This document shows, piece by piece, positions 36,504-45,734 of a stretch of 64,000 nucleotides of DNA. This DNA comes from Hyphomonadaceae bacterium UBA7672 (GTDB taxonomy: Bacteria; Pseudomonadota; Alphaproteobacteria; Caulobacterales; Hyphomonadaceae). A program made the translations under genes and the position numbers. The notes under the pieces are model-generated. The model was not told the DNA's origin and made no database searches. It saw nothing but the letters and a program-made list of their open reading frames with translations. The stretch spans positions 107,253-171,252 of the forward strand of contig DLHI01000021.1 in assembly GCA_002483135.1 (NCBI GenBank). Direction: 5' to 3'. Each line of letters begins with the position of its first letter. Position 1 is the first letter of the stretch.

Positions 36504-38156
36504 ATGAACAAGAAAATTCTGATTGGGATCGCCGGGGCCGCCATCGTGGCGATCGGCGCAAGCGCGATCCTGTTCGGTAGAGGCGCCAGCGCCGCGCCCG
36601 GCAAGTACGTTTTCGAGACCGTCGCGGTCGACAAGGGCGACGTTTCGCGCGTCATCTCCGCCTCTGGTCAGGTCCAGCCGCGCGAGAAGGTCGAGGTCGG
36701 CTCGGAGGTGTCAGGAAAGATCACCGCGATCTTTGTCGACTTCAACGACCGCGTGACGAAGAATCAGGTCCTGGCCCAGGTCGATCCCGAGACCTTCCAG
36801 AACGCGGTCGACCAGGCCCAGGCCCGGCTCAAGCAGGCGCAGGCCACGGTCGACAACGGCCGTGCTTCGATCAATCGCGCGACCGTCGCGCTCGATGTCG
36901 CGGAGAAGGCCTACAACCGCCAGAAGCTGCTCTTCTCCGAACAGGCCATCTCGCAGCAGGCGTGGGAACAGGCCGATCAGGCCTATGTCAACGCCCAGCT
37001 TGCGCTCGAAACCGAGCAGGTCTCGCTGAAGTCCGCTCTTGCCGGGCTCGATACGGCGCGCGCCAGCGTGTCGGACGCCGTCACCAAGCTGGAGCGCACC
37101 AAGATCCGCTCGCCGATCGATGGCGTGATCCTGTCGCGCAAGGTCGAGGTCGGGCAGACCGTCCAGTCTTCGCAATCGGTCGCCCAGTTCTTCACCGTGG
37201 CGGCTGACCTGTCGCAGATCGAGATCGAAGCCGCCGTGTTCGAATCCGACATCGGCGGCATAGACGCTGGCGATCCCGTCGTCTTCACGGTTGACGCATT
37301 CGCAGGCGAGCGCTTCCAGGGCTCAGTCGTCCAGGTGCAACAGCTCGGCGTCGAGCAGGCCAACGTCGTGATGTACACTGTCGTCGTCAACGCGCGGAAC
37401 CCGGGCGGCAAGCTCCTGCCGGGCATGACCGCCAACGTCGAGATCACCGCTGACCGCGTCGCAGACACCCTGCGCATCGACTTCGACGCAACGCGCTTCC
37501 AGCCACCCAAGGACATCATGGACGCTATGCGCGAGGAGGCGGAGCGCGGCGCACAGGGTGGCGGCCAGGCTGGTCCCGGCAACGGACAAGGCGGCGCGCC
37601 CACAGCCGGCGGCGGGATGCAGACCGTTGCGCTTCCCGGCGGCGGCCAGCGTCAGGGCGGCGGTCCCGGCGGCGGTATGCAAGCCCAGCTTGGTGAAATG
37701 CTCAAATCGGCTGGCGTCGATGATGCACGCGTCAAGAAGATAATGGACGAGCTCCAGGCCGAGATTCAGAAGGCGCGCGCCTCGATGCCCCAACAGCAAC
37801 AGCCGCAGGGCGCTACCGCAATTATCGGCGGCGGAGGCTTCGGCCCGCCCGCCAGCATCGTCCAGCAGCAGCAACGCCAGGAAATGGCGGCGAAGATGCA
37901 GGCAACGCAGGAGTCCGTGTTCCGCCGCAATCTCAGCGAGGCCGAATACGCCATCGTCGCCAAGGCGCGCACGGAAATGCAGTCCCAGAAGCGCCTCACC
38001 GTCTACAAGGTCGGCGCCGATGGCGAACTCGAACGCCACCAACTCGTCATCGGCCTCAGCGACGGGGAGAACGCGCAGATCATCCGCGGCGCCGAGGTAG
38101 GCGACAAGTTCGTCATCCGTGCGACAGCCGCAAATGCCGCGCAGCCCAAGTCCTGA
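36504..38156 (+). CDS. MacA-type periplasmic adaptor with Gly/Gln-rich insertion
   Basis: The 550-residue adaptor, from ATG 36504 after GGAAAGCGACAG, has an N-terminal membrane anchor, a barrel-sandwich domain, a long coiled hairpin (QARLKQAQATVDNGRASINR), a second lipoyl half (SPIDGVILSRKVEVGQTVQSS) and a beta-barrel domain. After residue 360 comes a Gly/Gln/Pro-rich stretch of more than 100 residues (PGGGQRQGGGPGGGM and QQQQPQG) not usual in MacA, and then a C-terminal membrane-proximal domain with KRLTVYKVGADGELERHQL. It forms the bridge of a MacAB-NodT efflux system with the next three genes. Confidence 0.92.
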   Translation: MNKKILIGIAGAAIVAIGASAILFGRGASAAPGKYVFETVAVDKGDVSRVISASGQVQPREKVEVGSEVSGKITAIFVDFNDRVTKNQVLAQVDPETFQNAVDQAQARLKQAQATVDNGRASINRATVALDVAEKAYNRQKLLFSEQAISQQAWEQADQAYVNAQLALETEQVSLKSALAGLDTARASVSDAVTKLERTKIRSPIDGVILSRKVEVGQTVQSSQSVAQFFTVAADLSQIEIEAAVFESDIGGIDAGDPVVFTVDAFAGERFQGSVVQVQQLGVEQANVVMYTVVVNARNPGGKLLPGMTANVEITADRVADTLRIDFDATRFQPPKDIMDAMREEAERGAQGGGQAGPGNGQGGAPTAGGGMQTVALPGGGQRQGGGPGGGMQAQLGEMLKSAGVDDARVKKIMDELQAEIQKARASMPQQQQPQGATAIIGGGGFGPPASIVQQQQRQEMAAKMQATQESVFRRNLSEAEYAIVAKARTEMQSQKRLTVYKVGADGELERHQLVIGLSDGENAQIIRGAEVGDKFVIRATAANAAQPKS

Positions 38157-38170
38157 CCGGCGCATCGATC

Positions 38171-38890
38171 ATGACCGGTACCAGACCTCTCATCTCCTGC
38201 CGGGGCCTCACCAAGGTCTACCGGATGGGAGACCAGGAAGTGCGCGCGCTCGATGGCGTCGACCTCGACATCCACGAAGGTGAGTTCGTCGCCATCATGG
38301 GCCCCTCGGGCTCGGGCAAGTCTTCGCTGATGAATCTCATCGGCGCACTCGACCGTCCGTCGTCGGGAGAAATGTGGATCAACGGCCGCGCGCTCTCGGA
38401 AATGTCGCGCGATGAACTGGCGGACCTGCGCAACGAGACGCTCGGCTTCGTCTTCCAGCAGTTCAACCTGCTGGCGCGCCAGGATGCGTTCCAGAACGTC
38501 CGCCTGCCTCTTCGCTATGCCCGCAAGGAAGTCGGCGACATCGACGCGCGCGCGCGGGAATGTCTCGAACTCGTCGGTCTCGGCACGCGCATGGACCACC
38601 GGCCCATGCAGCTCTCCGGCGGCCAGCAGCAGCGCGTGGCCATTGCCCGCGCGCTCTCGAATCGTCCCCGCATCCTGCTGGCCGACGAGCCAACCGGCGC
38701 GCTGGATACGAAGACCACGGACGAAATCATGAACCTGATGCAGGACCTGAACCGCCAGGGCATCACCATCGTAGTCATCACGCACGAGGCGGAAGTCGCC
38801 GAATACGCGAAGCGCCAGATACATTTTCGCGACGGCAGGATTGAAACCGACACCGCGCATACCGACTTGAAACGCGCGAGCGGAGGCTAG
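38171..38890 (+). CDS. MacB-type ABC transporter ATPase
   Basis: The 239-residue ATPase is complete: Walker A GPSGSGKSS, signature LSGGQQQR, Walker B ILLADEPTGALD and the H-loop in VVITHEAEVAEYAKR. It starts at ATG 38171, 14 bases after the adaptor. It powers export by the permease 4 bases downstream. LolD/MacB-type ATPases of this kind work without a transport pore: they transmit force across the membrane for export of toxins, macrolides or lipopeptides. Confidence 0.95.
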   Translation: MTGTRPLISCRGLTKVYRMGDQEVRALDGVDLDIHEGEFVAIMGPSGSGKSSLMNLIGALDRPSSGEMWINGRALSEMSRDELADLRNETLGFVFQQFNLLARQDAFQNVRLPLRYARKEVGDIDARARECLELVGLGTRMDHRPMQLSGGQQQRVAIARALSNRPRILLADEPTGALDTKTTDEIMNLMQDLNRQGITIVVITHEAEVAEYAKRQIHFRDGRIETDTAHTDLKRASGG

Positions 38891-38894
38891 TCAC

Positions 38895-40136
38895 ATGAAG
38901 ATCGGCCTTGCTGCCACGTCCGCCGCCGAGGCGCTGTTCTCCAACCCTCTCCGCAGTTTGCTCACCATGTTGGGCATCATCATCGGTGTCGCCTCGGTGA
39001 TGGTGATGATGTCCATCGGCGAGGGCGCGAAGGCCCAGATCGAGGCTCAGATCTCCAGCGTGGGCACCAACGTGGTCACGCTCCAGCCCGGCAGCATGAA
39101 CCGCGGTGGCCGCAACCAGGGCGGCGGTTCGGCCCGCCCCTTCAACGAAAGCGACGTCGCAGCCATCGCCGAACAGCCCTATGTCGAGGCCGTCACCGGC
39201 TCGCTCTCCTCCCAGGGCGTCAACGCCGTTTCGGAAGAGACAAACTGGGTGACCAGCATCCAGGGCGCCAATGCGGACTTCTTCGAGGTCAACAACTGGC
39301 ACGCCGTCGAGGGCCGCGACTTCACCCAACAGGAAGTACAGGCTGGCGCAGCAGTCGCCCTGTTGGGGAAAACCACCGCCACGAACCTCTTCCCGCGCGG
39401 CGATGCGCTGGGCCAACGGATGCGCGTCAACGGAATTCCGATCGAGATCATCGGCATCCTTGAAGCCAAGGGTCAGAGCGGTGGCGGCGGCATGGGCCGC
39501 GACCGCGACGACATGATCCTCGCTCCGCTCAGCATGGTCCGTAATCGGATAACCGGCGGTAATCGCTGGGTTTCCCGCCATGTCTCCAGCATCCAGGTGC
39601 TGGTCCAGGACGGCTACGATGTCATCGAAGCGCAGGATGAACTTGCTACGCTGATGCGAGAAAGACGCCGGATCGAGCCCGGGGCGCAGGATAATTTCAG
39701 CGTTGTTAACTTCGCCGACATGATAAAGCAGCGAGCCGCCGTGGCCGAAAACATGAGTATGCTTCTTGCATTCACGGCTGCGGTATCGCTGATCGTCGGC
39801 GGGGTTGGTGTGATGAACATCATGCTTGTTTCGGTTACGGAACGGACCCGAGAGATCGGCCTGCGCATGGCCGTAGGCGCGCGGGGCGGCGATATTCTTC
39901 TTCAGTTCCTCGTCGAGGCCGTTGTCCTTTGCACCCTTGGCGGGATCATCGGCATGGGCATTGGCTGGGTCGGTGTATACGCGTACGCGCAGATTTCTCA
40001 GGCTCCGATGCTTGTCTCCCCGATCATCGTGGCCACTGCGTTGGGGGCGGCGGCCTCCGTCGGACTACTCTTCGGCTTCTTCCCTGCCCGCCGTGCAGCT
40101 CAACTCGATCCAATCCAGGCGCTTAGACATGATTGA
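38895..40136 (+). CDS. MacB-type permease (mechanotransmission ABC transporter)
   Basis: The 413-residue protein has the MacB membrane layout: one helix at the N-terminus (AEALFSNPLRSLLTMLGIIIGVASVM), a large periplasmic domain of about 200 residues and three helices near the C-terminus with SVTERTREIGLRMAVGARGGDIL, the conserved coupling-helix region. It pairs with the ATPase gene just upstream. Its stop overlaps the start of the outer-membrane channel gene by eight bases, completing the tripartite set. Confidence 0.95.
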   Translation: MKIGLAATSAAEALFSNPLRSLLTMLGIIIGVASVMVMMSIGEGAKAQIEAQISSVGTNVVTLQPGSMNRGGRNQGGGSARPFNESDVAAIAEQPYVEAVTGSLSSQGVNAVSEETNWVTSIQGANADFFEVNNWHAVEGRDFTQQEVQAGAAVALLGKTTATNLFPRGDALGQRMRVNGIPIEIIGILEAKGQSGGGGMGRDRDDMILAPLSMVRNRITGGNRWVSRHVSSIQVLVQDGYDVIEAQDELATLMRERRRIEPGAQDNFSVVNFADMIKQRAAVAENMSMLLAFTAAVSLIVGGVGVMNIMLVSVTERTREIGLRMAVGARGGDILLQFLVEAVVLCTLGGIIGMGIGWVGVYAYAQISQAPMLVSPIIVATALGAAASVGLLFGFFPARRAAQLDPIQALRHD

Positions 40137-41592
40137 CAATAAAATGACCCGCGGCGTCTCCGCGGGCGCTCTCGCGGCCCTCCTCACCGCATGCGGCCAC
40201 CTCCCCATCGCAGAACCCGCCTTCGAGGCCATGGCCGACAAGCGCGCCGGCGTCCCGACAGACTGGACGGTCCGGCAGATGACCGGCGATCCCGCCGCCA
40301 TCATCGCCGATTACAGCGTCTTCCAGGATGCCCAGCTGATCGCTTTCGTGCAGGAAGCTCTCGAGAACAACCGCAGCCTGCGCGCCGCCATCGAAAGCGT
40401 GCGCCAGTCCGAAATGGCGCTGCAGCAGGTCCGTTCGCGCCTGATGCCGCAGGTCGGCGCCTCGCTCGGCGCCAGCGTCGGCGCTCCGGTCGACGACCTG
40501 AGCAACACGACCGACCGCTATTCGTTCGGCCTCACCGCCTCATACGACTTCGACATCATGGGCGACCTCAGCGCCTCGATCCAGGCGTCCGCCGCCGGCC
40601 TCCGCTCCAGCGAAGCCGTCTACGAACAGGCACGCCGCCAGATCGCGGCCCAGGTCGCGCGTTCCTACTTCGCGATCATCGAACAGCAGCTCCAGCTCGC
40701 GCTTGATCGCCAGTCGCTCGAACGCCAGCGCCAGACTTTCCGTATCACGCAGACCCGCTTCGACGCCGGCTCCATTGCGCGCGACGAACTGGTGCTCGGC
40801 GAATCCCGCCTGGCCCAGGCCGAGGACTCAATCCTCGCGACCGAAGCCTCACTGCGCGCCGCCGTGCGTGCGCTGGAAACGGCGCTCGGCCGCTTCCCGC
40901 AGAACAAGCTGGCCATCCAGGGCACCCTGCCCGAGCCCCCGGCCACCCCGCCGCTCGGCCTGCCGGAACTGACCATCCGCTCGCGCCCGGACGTCGTCTC
41001 GGCCGAGCTGAACATGATCCAGACCTTCGCCGACACCCGCATCGCGCAGCTGGGCCCGTGGCCGCAGCTCGATTCCACGCTGACCCTCGGCGTGCAGAAT
41101 TCGACGATCAACACGACGTCGGACCTGTTCAGCTTCGACGACTTCGCCCTATCGCTCGGCGCTTCGCTGGCCCAGTCGATCTTCGACGGCGGCGCCATCG
41201 ACGCCCGCGTGAAGTCGGCTGAATCGCGCGAGCGTGCAGCCCTTGAGCGCTACGGCCAGACGGTCATCAACGCCTATGCCGAGATCGTCGGCGCCATCGA
41301 CTCCTTCGACACCCTCGCCTCGCGCAACGTCGCGCTGCAGAAGGCGTCCGACGCGGCGCAGGAAGTCCTCCGCCTCGGCGAGCTGAAATATCAGGAAGGC
41401 TCAGAGAGCCTGCTCAACCTGTTCACCGTGCGCGACAGCGCCGAACAGGCCGAGTCCAACCTGATCTCCAACCGCCGCGCGCGCCTCGATCAGTGGATCG
41501 TGCTGCACACGGCGCTCGGCGGCAACCCGACCCAGGCGACCCCGATCGCCACGGCAGCCAACACGGCGCAAGGCGCGCCCGCGTCGGAATAA
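40129..41592 (+). CDS. NodT family outer-membrane efflux lipoprotein
   Basis: The 487-residue protein, from ATG 40129 (a second ATG at 40144 is possible), has the lipobox LTAC near residue 22 and the duplicated helical pattern of TolC/NodT channels: FVQEALENNRSLRAAIESVRQSEMALQQVRS and SYFAIIEQQLQLALDRQSLERQR, then a mirrored second half ending in GESGL-like SESLLNLFTVRDSAEQAESN. It gives the outer-membrane exit for the MacA-MacB complex made by the three preceding genes. The operon ends in a strong terminator 25 bases downstream. Confidence 0.93.
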   Translation: MIDNKMTRGVSAGALAALLTACGHLPIAEPAFEAMADKRAGVPTDWTVRQMTGDPAAIIADYSVFQDAQLIAFVQEALENNRSLRAAIESVRQSEMALQQVRSRLMPQVGASLGASVGAPVDDLSNTTDRYSFGLTASYDFDIMGDLSASIQASAAGLRSSEAVYEQARRQIAAQVARSYFAIIEQQLQLALDRQSLERQRQTFRITQTRFDAGSIARDELVLGESRLAQAEDSILATEASLRAAVRALETALGRFPQNKLAIQGTLPEPPATPPLGLPELTIRSRPDVVSAELNMIQTFADTRIAQLGPWPQLDSTLTLGVQNSTINTTSDLFSFDDFALSLGASLAQSIFDGGAIDARVKSAESRERAALERYGQTVINAYAEIVGAIDSFDTLASRNVALQKASDAAQEVLRLGELKYQEGSESLLNLFTVRDSAEQAESNLISNRRARLDQWIVLHTALGGNPTQATPIATAANTAQGAPASE

Positions 41593-41616
41593 GTCTTCCG
41601 CGCAATATCCTTCTAC

Positions 41617-41650
41617 AGAAAGCCCGGAAGCACCTGCTTCCGGGCTTTCT
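41617..41650 (+). terminator. Strong terminator of the MacAB-NodT operon
   Basis: AGAAAGCCCGGAAGCA and its perfect inverse flank a CC loop; on the plus strand the stem is followed by TCTTCTT. It lies 24 bases after the NodT stop and is the longest perfect hairpin in this stretch. Confidence 0.9.
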
Positions 41651-41741
41651 TCTTGCTTCCGGCCACCGTTGACCCTGCACGGGTCCGGACTAGTCTCCGT
41701 CCGTTCCGAACGTGAACCAATTTTCCAACTGGATGGGCGTG

Positions 41742-43553
41742 ATGAGAAGATTCCTGCTCGGCGGCGCGGCCGCTCTGGCGATGATGGTTGCAAGCTGCAG
41801 CGGCAGTCAGGAGGCGGCCAAGCCTGACGCCGCAACCTTCCTCGCCAACGCAGAAAAGGAACTCTCGGATTTTTCCGACTATGCCAACCGCGTCGCCTGG
41901 GTGAATGCAAACTTCATCACAGATGACACCGACTGGCTCAACGCCAAGGCCGGCTCCGAAGGCACGCTGCTTTCGGTCCGCCTCGCCAATGAGGCAAAGG
42001 CCTATGAAGGCGCTGACCTGACTCCCGAACAGCAGCGCAAGATGAACATCCTGCGCTCCGGCATTGTGATGCCGGCCCCCTCCGCCGGCACGCCGGAGGA
42101 GCAGAAGAAGATCGCCGACGAACTCTCGGAGATCATGACCCGCATCTCGTCGACCTACGGCAAGGGCAAGTTCACGATCGACGGGAAGGAGCTGAACATC
42201 GAGCAGCTCTCCGAGATCGTCGCCAAATCGCGCGATCCGAAGAAGATCCAGCAGGCCTGGGAAGGCTGGCACACCATCTCCACCTCCATGAAGGGCGACT
42301 ACGCTCGCATGGTCGAGATCGGCACCGCCGGCGCGAAGGAGCTCGGCTTCGAGAACATCGCCGACATGTGGCTTGCCAACTACGACATGCCGTCGAAGGA
42401 CATGGAAGCCACGGTCGAAAAGCTGTGGGGCCAGGTCCAGCCGCTCTACAACGACCTGCACTGCTATGTGCGCGGCAGGCTCAACGCGAAGTACGGCGAC
42501 AGTGTCCAGCCGAAGACCGGCCCGATCCGCGCCGACCTGCTCGGCAACATGTGGGCGCAGCAGTGGAACGGCATCTCCGACATCGTGGCCCCACCCAGCT
42601 CGGACCCCGGCTACGATCTCAACAAGGTCCTCGTCGCGAAGGGATATGATCCCATCAAGATGGTGAAGACGGGCGAAGCCTTCTTCACCGGCATGGGCCT
42701 GCCGCCGCTGCCCGAAACCTTCTGGCAGCGCTCGCTGATCACGCGCCCGCAGGATCGCGACGTGCAGTGCCACGCGTCTGCGTGGGACATCGACAACCTC
42801 GACGACATCCGCATCAAGATGTGTACGCAGGTGAACGCGGAAGACTTCACGACCGTTCACCACGAACTCGGCCACAACTTCTACCAGCGCGCCTACAAGA
42901 ACCAGTCCTTCCTGTTCAAGAACGGCGCGCATGACGGCTTCCACGAAGCCATCGGCGATTTCGTCGCTCTCTCGATCACCCCGGAATACCTGAAGCAGCT
43001 CGGCCTCATCAGCGTCGATCCGCCGGCCTCGGCCGACACCGGCCTTCTGATGGATCGCGCGCTCGAGAAGATCGCCTTCCTGCCCTTCGCCATCAAGCTC
43101 GACAAATGGCGCTGGAACGTCTTCCGTGGTTCCGTAACGCCCGACCAGTACAATCAGGCATGGTGGGATCTCTCGAAGCAGTACCAGGGCATCGTGCCTC
43201 CGGCCGAACGCCCTGCCGACGCCTTCGATCCGGGCGCGAAGTATCACATCCCGGGCAACACGCCTTACCTGCGCTACTTCCTGTCGTTCGTGCTGCAGTT
43301 CCAGTTCCACAAGGCCGCCTGCGAACAGGCTGGCTGGACCGGACCGCTTCATCGCTGCTCGATTTACAACAACAAGGAAGTCGGCGCGAAGTTCATCAAG
43401 ATGCTCGAAATGGGCGCCAGCAAGCCCTGGCCGGATGCGCTCGAAGCCTTCACCGGCACGCGCGAGATGGACGGCTCGGCCCTCGTCTCCTACTTCGCCC
43501 CACTGCAGACGTGGTTGAAGGAACAGAACGCCGGCCAGCAGTGCGGCTGGTAA
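41742..43553 (+). CDS. M2 family peptidyl-dipeptidase lipoprotein (ACE-like)
   Basis: The 603-residue lipoprotein starts at ATG 41742 (ATGs at 41712 and 41733 are alternatives) and has a lipobox VASC. The zinc motif is HHELGH with HExxH at residues 374-378, and the third ligand lies in FHEAIGD downstream, the M2 pattern seen in angiotensin-converting-enzyme homologues and bacterial peptidyl-dipeptidases. These remove C-terminal dipeptides from peptides in the periplasm. The overall length matches one ACE domain. It follows the MacAB operon terminator and is transcribed alone, ending at its own terminator. Confidence 0.93.
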   Translation: MRRFLLGGAAALAMMVASCSGSQEAAKPDAATFLANAEKELSDFSDYANRVAWVNANFITDDTDWLNAKAGSEGTLLSVRLANEAKAYEGADLTPEQQRKMNILRSGIVMPAPSAGTPEEQKKIADELSEIMTRISSTYGKGKFTIDGKELNIEQLSEIVAKSRDPKKIQQAWEGWHTISTSMKGDYARMVEIGTAGAKELGFENIADMWLANYDMPSKDMEATVEKLWGQVQPLYNDLHCYVRGRLNAKYGDSVQPKTGPIRADLLGNMWAQQWNGISDIVAPPSSDPGYDLNKVLVAKGYDPIKMVKTGEAFFTGMGLPPLPETFWQRSLITRPQDRDVQCHASAWDIDNLDDIRIKMCTQVNAEDFTTVHHELGHNFYQRAYKNQSFLFKNGAHDGFHEAIGDFVALSITPEYLKQLGLISVDPPASADTGLLMDRALEKIAFLPFAIKLDKWRWNVFRGSVTPDQYNQAWWDLSKQYQGIVPPAERPADAFDPGAKYHIPGNTPYLRYFLSFVLQFQFHKAACEQAGWTGPLHRCSIYNNKEVGAKFIKMLEMGASKPWPDALEAFTGTREMDGSALVSYFAPLQTWLKEQNAGQQCGW

Positions 43554-43574
43554 GCTGACCTGAACACCAACGAG

Positions 43575-43603
43575 AACGCCGCCCCGCAACGGGCGGCGTT
43601 TTT
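43575..43603 (+). terminator. Terminator after the M2 peptidase gene
   Basis: AACGCCGCCC pairs with GGGCGGCGTT around a CGCAAC loop and is followed by TTT. It starts 21 bases past the stop codon. Confidence 0.85.
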
Positions 43604-43749
43604 GTTCGTGACACCCACCCCGCTCCCGCTGTCAAATCGCCGTAACCGCGACGGATAGTGGCGCTTTCAGCAGTTGAATTCCCCGGCGACTGGCGCGACT
43701 TTGCGCCAGCGGAAAGCCGCCCATCGAGGCGCGCCGGGAGGAAGACACG

Positions 43750-45657
43750 ATGAAACTGCGCAATTCCATCGCCACGGGCGTTCTCGGGCTAGGCGCTGGC
43801 GGCCTCGCGCTGGCGGTTGCCGCGCTTGCGACTCCCATGATGGCGCCCGCCGCCGTTGGCCAGGTCGCGCCCGACCATCCCGGCGCCGGCGTCTATCAGA
43901 AAGCCTGCGGAACCTGTCACAATAATCCCGGCGCCACACGCGCCGCGACCCTCGCCGCCATTAAGCTGATGCCTGCCGCCCGGCTCAACGAGGTGATTGC
44001 GCCGACCGGCATCATGGGCCCGATGGCCTCCGCGCTCAGCGCCAAGGAAAAGACGGACCTCGTCGCCTGGCTCACCGCCGAACAGGCCACCGCTCCCGCC
44101 CAATGGACCGACGCCCTGATGTGCGCCCCGGAAAAGCGTGGCGTCAGCGCCTCTGCCTCCATCGTCTCCCAGGGCTTCGGCGTCGACGCGAATCAGACGC
44201 GCAGCCTCTCGGCCGCAAAGGCGGGCATCTCGAAGGCGCAACTCGCCAACCTCGAAGTGGCGTGGGCCATCGCCTTCCCGGGTCAAGGGAACGGCTCGGG
44301 CGCATCCATCCTCAGCGACGGAACGGTGTTCATCACCGGCGGCCAGCGCCTCGTCGCCATCGACGCGGCGAGTGGCTGTGCGAAATGGTCCTACGCCGTG
44401 AACTCCCGCAACACGCCCGCCCTCGGCGAGATCAACGGCCGAAAGGTTGTCGCCGTCTCGCTCGCCCGCGAACTCCACGTGCTCGATGCAGCCACCGGCT
44501 CACTCGTCTGGAAGGCCAGCAACCAGCCGGTCGACGGATCCGGCGGCGCTGTACGCGGCGGCGTGATCTTCGCGAAGGACAAGGTGATCATCCCGATCTC
44601 CGCCTCTGGCGTCGCCGCAGCCATGAACCCACGCTATGAATGCTGCACCGGGCATGGCTCGGTCGTCGCGCTCAACGCCGCCGACGGATCCCATGCGTGG
44701 GAATACCACACCATGCCAGAGGCGACCTACAACGGTCAGGTCAGCCCGCTCGGCGTAAAACAGCAGGGCCCCTCGGGCGCGCCCATATGGTCCGTCCCCG
44801 TTTTCGACGCCAAGCGCAACCTCGTCATCGTCACCACAGGCGAGAACACATCCCACCCGGGCACCGATACGTCCGACGCCGTGATCGCCATCAACGCCGA
44901 CACTGGCAAGGTCGCATGGCAGTTCCAGGCGATGGCGGCAGACGTCTGGAACATGTCGTGCAACGTTGAAACGGGGAAGAACGGTCCCAACTGCCCCGTC
45001 GTGTTCGGCGGCGACGGTCGCGACTATGATTTCGGCGCTGGCGCCGTGCTCGCTTCGATCAACGGCAAGGACATCGTCCTTGCCGGCCAGAAATCTGGCC
45101 ACGCCTGGGCGCTCGACGCAGACACGGGCAAGGTGCTGTGGAGCGACCGCGTCGGCGAAGGCACGGCGCTCGGCGGCGTGCACTGGGGCATCGCGGCGTT
45201 CGACGACAAGGTCGTCATTCCGATCAACGATCCCGCGCTCGCCGGCTCCAACCCGAAGGCGAAGCCCGGCGTCTACACCTTCGACATCGCCACCGGTCGC
45301 CCCGGCTGGTCCTACGCGGCCAAGCCCAATTGCGAGGGCGAGCGCGCCACAGCCGTCTCCGGCTGCACGTCACGCTTCGGCTTCTCGGCCGCGCCCGTGG
45401 TCGTCGATGGCGCCATCGTCGGCGCAACGCTTGGCGGCGAGGTCATCATCCTGGACGGCGCCGATGGCCGCGTGATCAACCGTATCGACACGGTCGGCCC
45501 GATTGCGACGCTCAACAAGGACATCGCCGGCAAGGGCGGCTCGATCGACGCCCACAGCATATCGGCTGGCGCCGGCATGATCTTCATCAACTCCGGCTAC
45601 GGCCAGTTCGGCCAGACCGGCGGCAACGTCCTGATCGCGTACAAAGCCAAACAGTAG
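43750..45657 (+). CDS. Quinohaemoprotein dehydrogenase: cytochrome c fused to PQQ beta-propeller (polyvinyl-alcohol dehydrogenase type)
   Basis: The 635-residue periplasmic protein has a signal peptide, a cytochrome c domain with heme motif CGTCH at residues 53-57 and, from about residue 160, a PQQ-binding-like beta propeller with repeated blades (VVALNAADGSHAWEY, VIAINADTGKVAWQF, AWALDADTGKVLW, TFDIATGRPGW). This cytochrome-then-propeller order is that of bacterial polyvinyl alcohol dehydrogenases. The pair of cysteines in the propeller (ECC) resembles the PQQ-site vicinal disulfide of related enzymes. It would oxidise an alcohol and pass electrons to the respiratory chain; substrate unproven. 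PQQ synthesis genes are not in the window. Confidence 0.88.
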   Translation: MKLRNSIATGVLGLGAGGLALAVAALATPMMAPAAVGQVAPDHPGAGVYQKACGTCHNNPGATRAATLAAIKLMPAARLNEVIAPTGIMGPMASALSAKEKTDLVAWLTAEQATAPAQWTDALMCAPEKRGVSASASIVSQGFGVDANQTRSLSAAKAGISKAQLANLEVAWAIAFPGQGNGSGASILSDGTVFITGGQRLVAIDAASGCAKWSYAVNSRNTPALGEINGRKVVAVSLARELHVLDAATGSLVWKASNQPVDGSGGAVRGGVIFAKDKVIIPISASGVAAAMNPRYECCTGHGSVVALNAADGSHAWEYHTMPEATYNGQVSPLGVKQQGPSGAPIWSVPVFDAKRNLVIVTTGENTSHPGTDTSDAVIAINADTGKVAWQFQAMAADVWNMSCNVETGKNGPNCPVVFGGDGRDYDFGAGAVLASINGKDIVLAGQKSGHAWALDADTGKVLWSDRVGEGTALGGVHWGIAAFDDKVVIPINDPALAGSNPKAKPGVYTFDIATGRPGWSYAAKPNCEGERATAVSGCTSRFGFSAAPVVVDGAIVGATLGGEVIILDGADGRVINRIDTVGPIATLNKDIAGKGGSIDAHSISAGAGMIFINSGYGQFGQTGGNVLIAYKAKQ

Positions 45658-45682
45658 GCGCTCCTCATTCACAGGAATGCAA

Positions 45683-45709
45683 AAGGCCCGCGGTTCAGCC
45701 GCGGGCCTT
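45683..45709. terminator. Shared terminator between the quinoprotein and tadC genes
   Basis: AAGGCCCGCGG pairs with CCGCGGGCCTT around TTCAG. On the minus strand the stem is followed by TTTT, suiting tadC; on the plus strand it follows the quinoprotein stop by 25 bases. It probably serves both convergent genes. Confidence 0.8.
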
Positions 45710-45734
45710 GTTGTTCCGAAAATGGCCAGCAGTT

